This document shows, piece after piece, positions 1 to 11,458 of a stretch of 64,000 nt of DNA. Within the stretch, counting starts at the first letter, position 1, and each line of letters starts with the position of its first letter. Origin of the DNA: Diphasiastrum complanatum (lineage: Eukaryota; Streptophyta; Lycopodiopsida; Lycopodiales; Lycopodiaceae); the NCBI GenBank assembly GCA_029204225.1, contig CM055095.1, positions 16,150,049 to 16,214,048 on the forward strand, given 5' to 3'. The notes under the pieces are model-generated. The model was not told where the DNA came from and did no database searches. It worked only from the letters and a program-made list of their open reading frames with translations. The position numbers and the translations under genes are program-made.

Positions 1-168
1 TTGAAATTCAATCAACCAATACTTCTCAAAATTAAAAATTTCTCATAATTCAAATCAGAATATATCAGATTTGATCCAAATTTTGACAGAGACGATCTAA
101 AAAATCAGAACCTAAAAATAGGACTGGCGAAGGTTCACTAGACAAAAAGGTTCAACAGCATAGGATCG

Positions 169-760
169 ATGACGAAGAAACAAGCTAAACAACATTATAA
201 TACGGTCCTGAAATGGGAAAATCCCCCTCAAAAGATTGATTCAAAGAATGTGCCACCCTTACTGGATAAAGGCAAAGGAAAAGTCGAGGATGATTCTACA
301 AGTCAAAATTCTAGCAAGACATCATCGTCTCAGAAGTCATCACCTCCACGATCAATTCTTGCTAAGAAGGCTAAGCGAAGTTCCAAGACAAGTCCTGTTC
401 CAAACGTACCAGAGAGAGTATGTCCACTCTCCAGATCCAACGGTGCGACAATCGACACTATTTGCAAAAGATCTAACTCTGTTGGCATCAGTAGCAACTA
501 GATGGGACTATTGTCTCCCTCCTCTAGCATTCAATCCAAATAAGCCGATGGCCTTAGAGAATATCAAAGATCAGTTGCCGGTTGCTCATTTATACTTTCG
601 TGCAGCAATGATGGGAGGCTCCTGGGAATCATGCTTCACATCATGGACAACCTCAAAGTGGATTGTCGGAGCCCATCGTTGTTTTCTGCCACACAATTTA
701 GATTTTAATACTGCACGCCTCGACTTTATGGAAAAGTGGAACCACAGCAAAACCGATTAA
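169..760 (+). pseudogene. unassigned frameshifted coding remnant
   Basis: I do not recognise this protein. An ATG at 169 opens a 110-residue frame rich in Lys and Ser (linker-like, basic). Near position 400-410 the sensible reading moves to the next frame, which runs on to a stop at 758-760 and contains a Trp- and aromatic-rich stretch (RWDYCLPPL, GGSWESCF, SKWIVGAHRCFL). The switch suggests a single-base indel in one original frame. A basic disordered start followed by an aromatic domain would fit a retroelement gag or capsid-like protein, but no zinc knuckle, protease or polymerase motif is visible nearby on this strand. It lies close to the Gypsy element that follows on the opposite strand. 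It could equally be a decayed host gene. Confidence 0.3.
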
Positions 761-1179
761 CTAATAACCAGTATGCATCCGAACAACATACTATATAACA
801 GTATTGAGATGAAAATCAGTTACCTTAGTGATGAATTGGGAAGCCGGATTGCCGCAAGAACCGTTTAGTCATGAATGCTTCTTCACTCCTTCAATCGCAA
901 TCCCTTTCTTGTTTCTCACTTGCTTTCCAAAAACCGTTTGGCCGTAGCGCTTCTTATTTGAGTTCCAAATTGTCTTTCTCGTTTGTCATTTTCTAGTGGA
1001 ATCAAAACTTTGTGATTTGTTGCTCCCTACCACGGCAAGGATCTCAGGCAGGTCCAATGAGGCAAGACGGCAACATGGTAGGCTGTAGGTCGCTTTTCTT
1101 CCAGATTTTGACTGCTAGTGGGCCGCAGACAGGCAACGAGGTATTTTTTAGAGATGGGCTGGTAGTACAGGTGTTTTAG
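761..1179. other. spacer, nothing recognised
   Basis: No coding pattern, terminal repeat or RNA gene was seen here. The short minus-strand frames are not supported by any motif. Confidence 0.4.
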
Positions 1180-1580
1180 ATCATGTGGCAGGTAGGCACT
1201 GGCCGTAGGCAAGCAGAAAGACCTCCAGTGAGCGAGGAGCTGCAGGGGCAGCGAGGGCCAGACAGAGGTAGCGAGGACATGTAGGAGGCATTCAACGAGC
1301 ACCCAGAGAGCAGAGGTGCTACAGGCAGATCACAAATGAGACAGTGAGGAACTGCAGGCAGATCATAGATGCTGCGAGGGTACAACACCGCAGACAGCAA
1401 CGGACAGTAGATGAGGCAGCGAGTAGCTACAGGCAGCCAGAAGGAAGTAGGAGCAGGCAGCGAGCAGTTGATGAGACAGCGAGGAGCTGCAGGCAGATCA
1501 CAGGTGAAGCAACGGAGGCAGCGAGCACTTGTAGGAGCAACGAACAGAGGCAAGGTAGCCAGATAGTGAGCAATTTAGGT
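1180..1580. repeat. degenerate purine-rich short repeats
   Basis: The stretch repeats variants of GCAGCGAG, GAGCTGCAGGCAGATCA and GATGAGACAG many times with irregular spacing, for example around 1330-1370, 1440 and 1480-1510. Base composition is strongly G+A on the plus strand and clearly unlike its AT-rich neighbours. Open frames on both strands here (Cys/Leu/Pro-rich on minus, Arg/Gln-rich on plus) are by-products of the repetition rather than genes. Confidence 0.5.
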
Positions 1581-1639
1581 AGCCTCCAACGAGCACATCA
1601 GCAAACTTTTGCATGTAGATAGCAGCACTAGGGAGCTCC

Positions 1640-2509
1640 ACATTACCACAAGCATGGCCTCACCTGGTTGATATAGCCACAGGTTGTGCAAACTTCGAAG
1701 GGTGAAATCGTGCAGACAACTCACCGTAGCAACTGTGTAGACAATGGGGCTATATTCATCATTGGAAACTCTTACAGTTGAATCTTTCCTGTCTAACCTT
1801 TTCACAAAGGATCATCCATCACACAATCCTTCCAATAACCACTCAAACAAACACCCTCAAAACTAACTTTGTCACAAACCACACCACAACAATTGTTTTA
1901 CACATAACAAAAACTCTAGACCAGATCACAACCCCTCTCTTTTGGGCTATCAACCTCACTCTCAACTTCAAATCAGTGAGGCTCAAGAACATACTCTAAC
2001 CTCAAAAGCAATCAAGCAATAGTCATTGAAGTTAGTCATTGAGTTGTAACCTCTCCACTTACTCTTAAGATATGTATTTCTCTCAACTCGTTAACACGGT
2101 TTCTGAAAATGCACTAGACAACCATATACTCTGTACATGGTAGGATTTTAGCACGGCTATGTCGACTATTTTTACAACTGGCCAAAAAGCCGTAAAACAT
2201 TATCACAAGCCATTTCTAAGGCTGCAAACTTTTCTCTAGCCTCATTTAGGGCGGGTTGGGACCCAATTCTAGGTGGACCGGCATTTTTGGCTTGGTCTTT
2301 ACAAAAATTGACCACAAAATATTTTTGACGGGTTTTTCGAAAGTCAGTTTCTTTGTTTTAAATTGTGTCTAGCCACTTTAGGGCGGGCTGAGACCTAGTT
2401 CTAAGGCAAATTTGTGCCAATTGTTTCTCTGACAACCGGGTTTTACATGTCGATTTTTTCCAGTTTTGCGAATTTAAACTTCAATATTAGCCCGATTTTT
2501 TGTGCGAAA
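1640..2509. other. spacer with one short degenerate duplication
   Basis: Mostly AT-rich sequence without genes. A motif built on TTTAGGGCGGG followed by GACC and TTCTA occurs at about 2245-2275 and again at about 2378-2405, a two-copy degenerate repeat roughly 134 bp apart. Nothing else is recognised. Confidence 0.35.
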
Positions 2510-2722
2510 ATATCGGCTAACATCATTTCTTCTGGTCCAAACAATGTTCCAAGTACAACCAAAATGAGAATCGATTTTATATTTTTTTTCTCATCAAAAG
2601 ATATAGATCCATAGAAATCTGGGTGAATGACAACTTGTTTAGTTCAACCGATCCAACTAAGAGCATCCGCAACTTGATTCGAGCTGTCTCTATATAGCAA
2701 ATTTCATGATTGAATTCTTGCA

Positions 2723-4015
2723 TCAATTCAGCCCATCGAACTTTCCTTCTCCCAAGATCATGTTGATTGCAAAATACTTAAGAGGCTGGTGATCTGTATA
2801 CACTATAAACTTACTACCATACAAGCAGTGTCTCCAGGTCTTAAGTGCATGGATAACTACAAATAATTCCTTTTCCTGCGTGGTAAAATGCAATGGAGGA
2901 CTAGTGAATTTTTTGCTTTCAAACGCTAGTGGCCTACCCATCTATAATAGAATCACTCCAACTACAATATCACTTGCGTCAGTTCTCATGACGTAAGGTA
3001 AATCCGGATTTTCAATTTGTAATACGGGAGCTGAAACAACCAGAGTTTTGAGTTTTTCAAAACACCGATTCAATTCCTCATTCAACACAACATGCGGAGT
3101 AGGTTGATTTTTCTTTTGCTTTTTATTAACAATCCTTTTTGTTAGATTATCTAGCGGAGCTGCTACCTTAGCATAATTCTCAATAAATTTTGTAAAGAAA
3201 ACCGTAAATTCTAAAAATGATTTAACTTGTCTCATAGTTTGTGAAATCCGGCCAATCAACCACTATCTTGATTTTATCCTCATCAATCTGGATCTCATAA
3301 ACAATGATCTTATGACTGAGATAAACCAGCTCATGCTTAAAGAATTGACACTTGGATTCCTTAGCGTAGATTAACTCCTGCCAAAGTTTCATCAAGACAG
3401 TTCTCAAATGCTCTATGTGTTCCTCAAAGGTATTACTGTAGATGAGAGCATCATCTAGGAATACTACCACGAACTTTTTAAAATATGGACAAAACAAATC
3501 GTTCATCATTTGTTGGAATGTCACTGGAGCATTCGTCAACCTAAACGACAACACTAAGAACTCATACGAAATCCTGTCTTTTGGACATCTTCAGATTTAA
3601 TTCTAATTTGATGGTACCCTGTTCTGAGATCTATCTTAGTGAAATATTGAGCTCCACCCAAGCGATCTACAAGGTCATCCATCTTGGGTAATGGATATTT
3701 ATTCTTGACAGTCACATTATTCAACCCCAATTAATTCTCACACATCCGGAAACCTCCATCTTTCTTCGCTTTCAAAAGAATAGGAGCGCCCCATGGTGAT
3801 TTACTAGGTTGTATATGTCCCATCCTCAGATAATTTTCTATTTGATTCGAAATCTCTATCTCATCTTTCTGAGAGAACCTACAAGGTTGTCTAGAGATAG
3901 GATGACTTCCTGGAATTAACTCTATCATGTGGTCTACTGACCTAGATGGTGGTAAACCATGAGGTAATTCTGATGGAAAAACATATTTAAATTCACTTAT
4001 GATATGATTTTTCAT
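2723..4015 (-). pseudogene. Gypsy reverse transcriptase-RNase H (element H)
   Basis: Copies the element RNA into DNA and removes the RNA strand, in the cytoplasmic particle. The N-terminal RT part (4015-3731) has the entry motif with LPPSRSVDHMIEL and SPWGAPILLKAKKDG. A different frame at about 3730-3560 carries the first catalytic motif [11 protein letters not shown]. The next frame (3554-3222) has FRLTNAPVTFQQMM and FLDDALIYS; the two catalytic Asp are kept, but the usual Ile after them is Ala. The 3259-2942 frame covers the connection region, and 2941-2723 carries the RNase H part with TTQEKELFVVIHALKTWRHCL and YTDHQPLKY. At least three frame changes break the protein. Confidence 0.85.
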
Positions 4016-4071
4016 TGTTCATTCGCGATCTAAACTTATTGAGTTAAGAATTGCAGAGAATTCCCAACTAT

Positions 4072-4656
4072 TTAGATACACATCAGAAACATCCAAAATT
4101 GGAATAGCAAATACTGAAAAAACTTCATACAGTGAATAATCAAATGCTTCCATTGCCCATCCGATGGATGTACAAAATTATTGTCAAATAAAGTAACTAC
4201 CTTACCGCCCTTCCTGAAAGTGAGAACATGCTTCTTAAAATCAATAGCCAGAGAAGGTGATTTGCTAAATAACCATTCATATCCAAAAATTAAATCAGTA
4301 CGAGCTAGGTCTAAAACATGAAAACTAACTAATTCTCTATGTTCTTGTATCAAAATTGAGAGATTCGGCACTTTCACATTACAAGTCTCCAACTCCGCTC
4401 CTGAAGCTAGATAAACTTTGTATCTATGATTACTGGCTTCAGTTTCCAAGATGAGTTTCTGCACAAGACGAGAATTAATGAAATTATGAGTAGAACCATT
4501 GTCTAATAAAATACTTACTTCTTGATCTTTAATTGTGCCAATTAAATGGCAAAGTTCATTAGGCAAGAAAGAAGCAATACTAAAAGACCATTCACACTCA
4601 CAATCCATCAGGTTAATCTCTAAAGTTTTACCTCTACCTCCAGGGATTTCAATCAT
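4072..4656 (-). pseudogene. Gypsy aspartic protease (element H)
   Basis: Retropepsin-like domain that cleaves the element polyprotein. The active-site motif LLDNGSTHNFIN appears about 50 residues into the 194-residue open frame; D-N-G-S replaces the more usual D-S/T-G, as is common in plant Gypsy proteases. A later hydrophobic stretch (ARTDLIFGYEWL) matches the position of the second conserved protease strand. It is directly downstream of the zinc-knuckle end of gag and upstream of RT, the expected position. The last residues appear to run out of frame before the RT. Confidence 0.75.
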
Positions 4657-5565
4657 CTATGTCGCAGGTTTCGTTTTTTCTGGACAAAAATTTCATCATA
4701 TGTCCAAGCTTATTACAAATGAAACAGAGATTCTCTTTCTTAGCCTTCATCCGAGACATAGATTTCTTCATCTTATTTTACTTCTATTTTTGGGGTTCTG
4801 ATGTCAATCGGTCCTATTCATCAAAATATTTTCCCGCTCGGTCTGGACTGCGCTTCTTTCTCTTCTTGGTTTTTTAAGTGGTTGAAATCTGTTGAAGGTG
4901 CTTCCTGGACGTCACTATTGTGGAATCGTATGCTTTTGCAATCCGAAAGGCATCCTTGAGGCATTGAAGGACATTCCTCCTACACTCGTTCTAGTAGCCG
5001 GCAGACAAACCTAGGACGAATGCCATATAGCCAACTTCACATCGAATGATGGCACTCTATTCTAGAGGTCCATAAATTCTTGTATATAAGAGTCCAAACT
5101 CTTACTACCCATTTTGCAATTCACAAATTTTTGGTAGTAATTGACGTCATCAGCTATTATGAAAGCTTTTTTAAAGTCTTCCGCAAAAGCATCCCAGGTA
5201 GTGGGCTTGACTGGCAAATTCCACCACTATGACGACACCTTGCCGCGTAAGAATAACACTATACTCTCAATTTTCTTCTCATTTGGAACTCTGTGCAAAC
5301 TGAAGTAACTAGTCCACTTAACGAGCCAGTCCTTCACTACCTCCGATTTCTTCTCCTTCTTCTGTCCCAAATAAGTCTTCGGTTGAAAACCGAGATTCAG
5401 CGAAGACAACAATTCAACTTAATTCAACAGAACTGCCATTTGTTGATCTCTCATATTATTCTGATTATTCATGTCATTTAGTGCATTACTCAATTGTTGG
5501 CAAATCTGCATATAAGATGGTGTAGTTGGATTTGGAACAGCTTGATTTGCAGCTTTTTCGACCAT
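4657..5565 (-). pseudogene. Gypsy gag (element H)
   Basis: Structural protein of the virus-like particle. The ATG at 5565 opens MVEKAANQAVPNPTTPSY, then a TAA interrupts at about 5416. Translation continues in the 5412-5227 frame with the retrotransposon-gag pattern (KWTSYFSLHRVPNEKKI followed by a Leu-rich helix). Near 4740-4690 a CCHC zinc knuckle survives as C-x2-C-x4-H, but the final Cys reads Leu (TTG). The start is the first ATG of the reading frame carrying the gag homology. Several stops between 5227 and 4740 show decay. Confidence 0.65.
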
Positions 5566-7462
5566 CTTGAATTATCTATTTCAAGAAATAACTACATTTA
5601 GTTAATAATCAGAGTAACTATAAGTGAAGTACAATTGACCAAATCTGACTGAAATTGACTCCAGTATGGTCAATTCACTAACTTTAGTTCATTTTATAAC
5701 CAGTTTAAAAACTAGAAATAATCAAAAATTTTGAATTTTTGGATTTAATTTTTTTTTACGTAATTTTATAATTTGTAAAAAACACTGTTAATATTGAGAC
5801 AATCGAAATCGAAAAATCAATTCACAGCTTACTAATATAATGTCAGTCCGCCGGCATGCAAGACACGCGACATCAACTGCTTTTTTTTTACTTTACAGAA
5901 TTTTACGTAAATTTCGGTTTTACAGAATTTGTCAGCCAATTTCACTGATTTGTGACCCAACCGTCACAGCACATGCGTATGACCACTCAAAACGAATGTA
6001 AATCCCTCATGCTTGTTAGAAACATTCTAAGAATCAACATGCAATCAATCCATGCAAGCACAGTACTACAATTTAGGAAAAAAGCTAGCATGCAATCAGA
6101 ACAATTACAGATTTTGTCAATTTTGCTCACAATTGAGCTATAGTGCACCAAATTAGGCGCTGTAAAGCACACAGTGCGGAGGGAGAACAAGTGACCAAGA
6201 TTCTTGCCACATCAGCTTGACACCTAGGCTTCACACGTGTGAGAATAGTTTGAAAATCTATAGTAGAGCGCACTTTCTCAAGGCCATATACTGTAATATC
6301 ATACATACACTTCCACAAGCCCAAAAGTTATGTTACCAACAGTCTTAAATTGTCTATTAGACTTACATGAAGCATTTATATAGGTCCTAAGAAGCAGTAT
6401 GGGCTAAGAACAAAGATTTCTTGATTTGTAGAAGTGATTTTAGCTTCAAACTTGATGGAAACGGAGCATAAGCCACCGGCCACCGGCCCAAAAGTCATGT
6501 TACCAACAGTCTGAAATGGTCTATTAAACTTACGTGAAGCATTTATACACGTCCTAAGAAGCAGTATCGGCTAAGAACAAAGATTTCTTGATTTGTAAGA
6601 GTGATTTTAGCTTCAAACTTGATGGAGACGGAGCATAAGCCATCGGCCATCAATTTACAAGTCTAATAGCTTGTTGGATAGGTCAAGAGGAACGCTAAAT
6701 AGGCTGTATAATTTTCCAGCTTGATCCCCTTATGGATTTTGAGCAATCCATCCCCCAAATATCACTAAAAAAAGGCAATTTTGTTTTCGGCTTTCTACAC
6801 ACTCAATTCATGGAATTCTTGGCTCTAACTTCAGGAAAAACTTCAAAAGACTTTGATTTAACTTTTGGAAAGCTCTGCAGGGCGTTTTACAGCAACCTAC
6901 TATCCAACTTTATGAAAGAACCAACAAAAATGTGATTTTTAGCTATTTTCTGATTTTTTTCTTCACCATAAAGTGAAAATCCATGACATGCAACTCTTTC
7001 TCGACCACGTGCAACTCAATTTACAAAATTATATCCATCCTAATGATTTGATCTTGCTGGATTTTAGCTCTTACTATCAATTTCTAGTCAAAAAGCATGA
7101 AAAACAAGCAAATTTTGACCAAAAACATAGCCTAGAACCATAAATCTTGGAAAGAACCGGCATGCATGATTAATGATCCTTGAAATGAAAGTACACTTGC
7201 CGGAAATTCAGATCTACATAATATTTGAGCTACACAAGAAAAAGCTCCAAAAAGCCATCACAAATTAGCTTCCGAGGACAATTCTCCATAAAAACCAAAA
7301 AAATCTTGAGAGAAATGGATCTTAGCAACATGCAAATAGAAACCGAGAGAATACACCGACTTGCAGACTTATTCTCCGCCTGGATGAGAATACCAATTGA
7401 TCCACACCAAAATTTTGACAAAAAACAACATCTCTCCAAGTTCTCCGATCTTCGTAAGCCTT
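5566..7462 (-). other. untranslated leader of element H, with insertion-like repeats
   Basis: About 1.9 kb lie between the primer site and the gag ATG, long for this class. It contains a two-copy 166-bp tandem duplication (6321-6652) and a palindromic G-box (TCACACGTGTGA at 6231-6242). No coding motif was found. Part of it may be a foreign insertion. Confidence 0.45.
6321..6652. repeat. 166-bp tandem duplication
   Basis: Two adjacent copies, 6321-6486 and 6487-6652, both running from CCCAAAAGT through ATGTTACCAACAGTCT to GAGCATAAGCCA and CGGCCA. They match over almost the whole length with scattered substitutions. The copies lie in the leader of element H. Confidence 0.8.
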
Positions 7463-7474
7463 GCTCTGATACCA
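7463..7474 (-). other. primer binding site (initiator Met tRNA), element H
   Basis: On the minus strand the sequence TGGTATCAGAGC follows the LTR end with a 1-bp gap. This is the standard primer site complementary to the 3' end of plant initiator Met tRNA, used to start minus-strand DNA synthesis. Confidence 0.8.
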
Positions 7475-7475
7475 A

Positions 7476-7922
7476 TGTAAGGGAAAGCTCCTCAAGATCC
7501 AGCTTACAAGACAAAACAATGGAGAACACACTATGGAGAAACCACCCAACCAAGTAGAAGCAACCAATCAATCTCTAGAAGCTTCACCCCCAAGCCAAGG
7601 ATTAGGAAGCACGAGAGTAAGGAGATGACCTGGCAATGAACCTGGCGAGTTCGTCCTCCTTATATAGGCCTAAGACACTCCTGTGCATATAGTTTGGCAA
7701 GGTCCCAACTCCCCTATAGATAAGTTCATTTGCTACATGCATTGATTGTCCCAAACCTTGTACTAACTCCAATTAGTGTGTCTGGACCTCACAAGTTCAT
7801 TAATCACATTGAGGGTCATATCCAATATGACACGGCATAACTACTGAACTTGATTCACTAGAGTACCGAGTATCCAAGACTAGGAGTATACTGAATCCTA
7901 TATTCTGGTCATGGACATAACA
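7476..7922 (-). repeat. 5' LTR of element H
   Basis: The LTR reads on the minus strand from TGTTATGTCCATGACC (7922) to TTTCCCTTACA (7476), with TG...CA ends. It is about 447 bp. It is supported by the adjacent primer site and by clear similarity to the plus-strand LTR at 39683-40080, which shares ATATAGGATT, CTTGGAT, CTTGTGAGG and the CTTTCCC-TACA end. No second copy is seen at the left of element H. Confidence 0.7.
7659..7666 (-). promoter_or_regulatory. TATA box in the LTR of element H
   Basis: TATATAAG on the minus strand, about 190 bp upstream of the primer site, at the place expected for the LTR promoter. Transcription would run leftward through gag and pol. Confidence 0.55.
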
Positions 7923-9190
7923 AAACCACAATGCTAACTAAACAAAGCATAGAAAAGGCTTGTAGTTCATTGTTGAATCTATTTAGAAGATTCATAGCAA
8001 AAGTAGAGTATGTGTATGTCTCTTACCGTATGAAGGTTGCAATGGAATGAAAGCTGTTAGGGTGTTGTCCAAACAAGAGCCTTGTGGTGAACAATTCTCA
8101 CAATCTGGTGTGGGAAGTAGACTAAATTGTCTCACATATATAGTAGTATGTCATGAAGCTTTTTGGAAGGTAACATTGTAGCTTGAGGGGGAAGCTACTG
8201 CTCATGTCCATAAGTTGTGGCTAAGCTTAAAATTTTTCGTAAAGCGCATAACTAAAAAAAGGAGAGTTTTTTTTGAAAATACAAAGGGAAAGTCTAGTAT
8301 GGTGTGGATGTAGGACCTTTTCTTGATGTTCGATGCTAAACGCCATTTTTTGTATGATTCAAATACAATTTTTTCATCATGACTGAGGGTGCACTCTAGC
8401 TATCTAGACAACGACCAACTACATACATAGAATGCATTATGATCTCTTCTATACAATTGAAGTGTTTCTTACAAGCAATGCTTTGTCTTTCAATAAAGTA
8501 ACAATACATTTGCATTAAAGGTTAATCTCCTCTTTGACTATGTAGCATTCTTGTGCGAGGATCTACACTTTGTCCGATTGTTACCTACGACAAACTAATT
8601 CACTCGGTTCGGTTCAAGTTCGAACCATGTATGGAAAAGTGTCTAAATAGGTATGTTACTTGATGACACCTTGAAGGACATGGTAAGCATTAGTAAGTAA
8701 GCTCCTGCTTTGATAGAAGAGGATGAGTATTCATTTTAATTACGATTCGGAAGTAGGCTTGCTTTATGGTATATAATGAGAGTATTATGTATTGATTTTT
8801 CTTAAAGATAACACACACTTCGTGGGAATAACATGGCATCGTCTTAGGATAATACATAGACAATCATACAGGTACGAGTATTTTCAATGAACTCAATTCA
8901 CGCATAAGCCACAAATGTTACATATATGCTTTGTGACAATCATTCAAGAAGAGAATTTATCCTTTTCTAGATTGTGCAAATAATGGTTCATTTTTTTTAT
9001 GTTGATGGATTATCATATACCTTACCATTTAAATACACTTTCAAACTTTGAAAACGTGAGTAGGTTTTCTTGATTATCACTAACCGTAAAAGTACTATCC
9101 TACACTATTTTTAAGCATATATACCCAGATCCAAAAAGTAGGGTTTTCAACAAAACTTTAATAGACGTGGACATGCGTAAGATACGTAAC
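7923..9190. other. spacer, nothing recognised
   Basis: AT-rich sequence without coding pattern, terminal repeats or RNA genes that I could recognise. Confidence 0.4.
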
Positions 9191-9198
9191 TTTTTACA

Positions 9199-9531
9199 CA
9201 AGGATTAGAATGGCACGAATCTGCCCTAATACCTTGGTAATAAATCTTTGCATTCCTTAATTAGTCGATAACTGCACCTATTCCCAACGTATTCCTACCT
9301 ACCATGGACTGACTTGAACGTTCCTAGAAAGCATGGATATGCTCAGGACGAACTGTAGTGATTCATAACCAGAGTTGCGTAAGCAAACGAGTGTAAGGAT
9401 TAGTATGGCGCAGAGGTGCCCTAATACATATGTATTCGCACTATTCAACCATGGTAATAAATTACTTTGCTCGCGTAAGTGTCATATTAGGCTTCTGGTG
9501 AGATACGACTAGAAAGCATGGATATGCTCAT
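9199..9531. repeat. two-copy degenerate tandem duplication
   Basis: AAGGATTAG...TGGC...CTGCCCTAATAC with a following GGTAATAAAT occurs at about 9200-9245 and again from about 9395. AGAAAGCATGGATATGCTCA occurs at 9326 and 9511. The period is roughly 185-195 bp and the copies differ by indels. Confidence 0.55.
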
Positions 9532-9721
9532 GATATGGACAATAGTGCCTTTGTTTTATAGGGGTAGTTTGTCTTTTGAAATTCAGAATCTATTGGAAAA
9601 AAGCGGGATAGGATGTTCACAAATGCTTTTGTTACCTTTATTGGTGAAGGATCAGTTTCTTGGCTATCCAAGAAAGAAGACACTATGTTTCTTTCTCTTC
9701 AATTGATGCCAAGTATCAGTC
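9532..9721 (+). pseudogene. Copia RNase H relic
   Basis: A short scrap of the Ty1/Copia RNase H domain. One frame gives FYRGSLSFEIQ; a shifted frame gives TNAFVTFIGEGSVSWLSKK and then SLSSIDAKYQS, corresponding to the motif (SWxSKKQxTxxLSSxEAEY) seen intact in the Copia elements of this window. It is bounded on the right by the LINE and has no LTR. Relic of an older insertion. Confidence 0.6.
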
Positions 9722-9861
9722 TTTCTCGTCTTAATGCAGGACTTGGTCTTTCCGCCCGTGAAACAAATTTCCTCTCCTATGCCTTTTCTCATGGTGACCT
9801 TGGTCCTTTGTCTACTTCTACCTCTTCTGACTGCAGTAATAAATGGCTTTTTAGAGCCCTT
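9722..9861 (+). pseudogene. LINE ORF2 fragment, left part (split by element A)
   Basis: This open frame continues, after removal of element A and one copy of its CCCTT duplication, into 15634 onward without a frame change (LFRAL on this side, DKSDKIFY on the other). It is the upstream part of a 5'-truncated non-LTR retrotransposon whose zinc-binding C-terminus lies at 15.7-16.2 kb. On its own the segment has no diagnostic motif; the assignment rests on the reading-frame continuity. Confidence 0.6.
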
Positions 9862-10137
9862 AGTTAGAATTAAAAAGTAGAATCACTGTGTTACTGTACT
9901 GTGGGTCCTATCAGTGGATAAGGATCAGTTGGCCTTGCCACGAGGCAAGTCAACAGGACACGCGGCCCGCCAACGACAACTTGGGTCATGCATGGGTTGC
10001 CTGAGTGAACAACTATCTATGTAGTGTAGTTTCATTTTGAGAAACACAGTTGCTATGTGAGCTTGCTGTGTAGAGTGTTTTATGTCTGTGTTACTGTGTA
10101 GCATGATCTGTGTTCCTGTGCAAAGCAAATTCTAAGC
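9862..10137 (+). repeat. 5' LTR of element A
   Basis: 276 bp. It starts AGTTAGAATT and ends AATTCTAAGC. The ends form an imperfect inverted repeat but are not the usual TG...CA. Compared by eye with the 3' LTR there are roughly 20-odd substitutions plus small indels. Confidence 0.85.
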
Positions 10138-10150
10138 TGATATCAGAGCC
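10138..10150 (+). other. primer binding site, element A
   Basis: TGATATCAGAGCC directly abuts the LTR. It differs by one base (G to A at position 3) from the initiator Met tRNA primer site TGGTATCAGAGCC seen in elements B, D and E. Confidence 0.75.
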
Positions 10151-11458
10151 GTACAGGGAGTGTACATAGTACAACATCGCCGTTGAAGAGAGCTTCGGGA
10201 GAACTATCTTCTGAGAGTTCGGGGTTTACGACGGGTTGAAGATGGAAAGATAAGTACTGGTGCATGGTTTCTAGTTTATAGAGGCTTGCTAAGCTCAACA
10301 AAGGGATTATTAGCCTGTGCATAGCATCAGACAGGGAAAAATTTGGTGAAAAATTGACAATTTTGAAGCCAGTTGAAAATTGAAACTGGGTTTGGGGTTA
10401 CGATTTTTATACATAACTGGTGATTTCTTCGTTGTTTGTGCACCATTTGGGATGCCGTAAGGACAGGAAGGAAGCTAATCACATTGTCAACCAGCCATGG
10501 AGAGATTCTGAGGTTTATGTCAAAGATTTGTCTCTAGACAGTTAACCTAGCAGATTTGCGGTAAAAGGTGAAAAAGCCACTTTGTCAAGTTGAGCTAAAA
10601 TCATCGTTTCTCCACGGAATTTCTTGATTGAACACTCTAAAGACTTGGAATCAGACGGGCGACCCTGCTCCAGGCCTCATATCGTGCTTAAAATGATCCA
10701 CATGCGAGTTAGATCAAACAAAAATCAATGTGGGGAGGCGCGGCCGCAGACAAGGAGGTCGCAGATTGTTCACGCGTCGAACCAGGGTGAGAGCGTAGCG
10801 TTTTGAAGTGGACAGTGTCTACAAGACTCTCCATTGGTGCACAGAAGTGCTTAGATCCGTTGGATAGAGGAGTTACAAGATTGACGACTCAGATTGTGCT
10901 ACCTAGAAGGGATATCCATAGTTGGATCAGATTCAACCATTGGATGGAGTCTGAAGGCTTGTTGAAGAGGGCCCAGAAGAAGTGAAGTGCATTTTAGCCT
11001 TCAACTTCATTAAAAAATTTCATACTAAAATTGGAGTTGGGTCCCTTCACAAGTGAAAAGTGAAGTTTCTTCAAGGTGAAGAAACAGTTCAAAAACTAGA
11101 AAAGTCCCTATTTTTGGGTCCTTTGTCCGTTTTGACCCAAACGAAAGGCTATAACCTCCAAACGAAGGGCACCCAGACTGTACCTGCAAGTACGGTACAA
11201 CAAAACAGAGTGATTGCAGTGGAGAAAGTGTTCAGAGAATGCCAGAAGTGATTTCACCATTCCACTGGGCACGTTGTTGGGAGTTGACGACTGAGTGCAT
11301 TTCGGAAGGCGACGTCGATTTGGTTTTCAAATTGGTGGAAAAACGACGAGTGGCCTGGTAAGGGAAAAAGTGCAGGTCATTATTTTCAACTTCTGACATC
11401 ACTGTTGGCCTTGACATACTGTTTTTAGCCTACGGCAGAAGTTTCAGGCAGTTTTGTG
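10151..11458 (+). other. leader of element A
   Basis: About 1.3 kb between primer site and gag ATG, with no coding motif. It aligns in inverted orientation with the leader of element B (28866-30166), so it belongs to the element. The short frames in it are not genes. Confidence 0.6.

Larger units (their letters stand above)
2510..7922 (-). mobile_element. Ty3/Gypsy chromovirus-like element H, 3'-truncated
   Basis: Read right to left: 5' LTR (7476-7922), primer site complementary to initiator Met tRNA (7463-7474), a long leader, gag (from an ATG at 5565), protease (4656-4072), RT (4015-3222), RNase H (3259-2723) and the spacer that normally precedes integrase. Homology stops at about 2510, before the integrase, so the 3' end and 3' LTR are gone. 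The order protease-RT-RNase H with integrase last is that of Ty3/Gypsy. Pieces at 38.9-40.1 kb and 49.4-50.35 kb belong to the same family and supply the integrase, chromodomain-like end and 3' LTR missing here. Several frameshifts and stops make it inactive. Confidence 0.8.

Noticed and set aside
1027-1553. Two minus-strand Cys/Leu/Pro-rich ORFs
   Set aside because: They follow from the degenerate purine-rich repeat and have no independent support.
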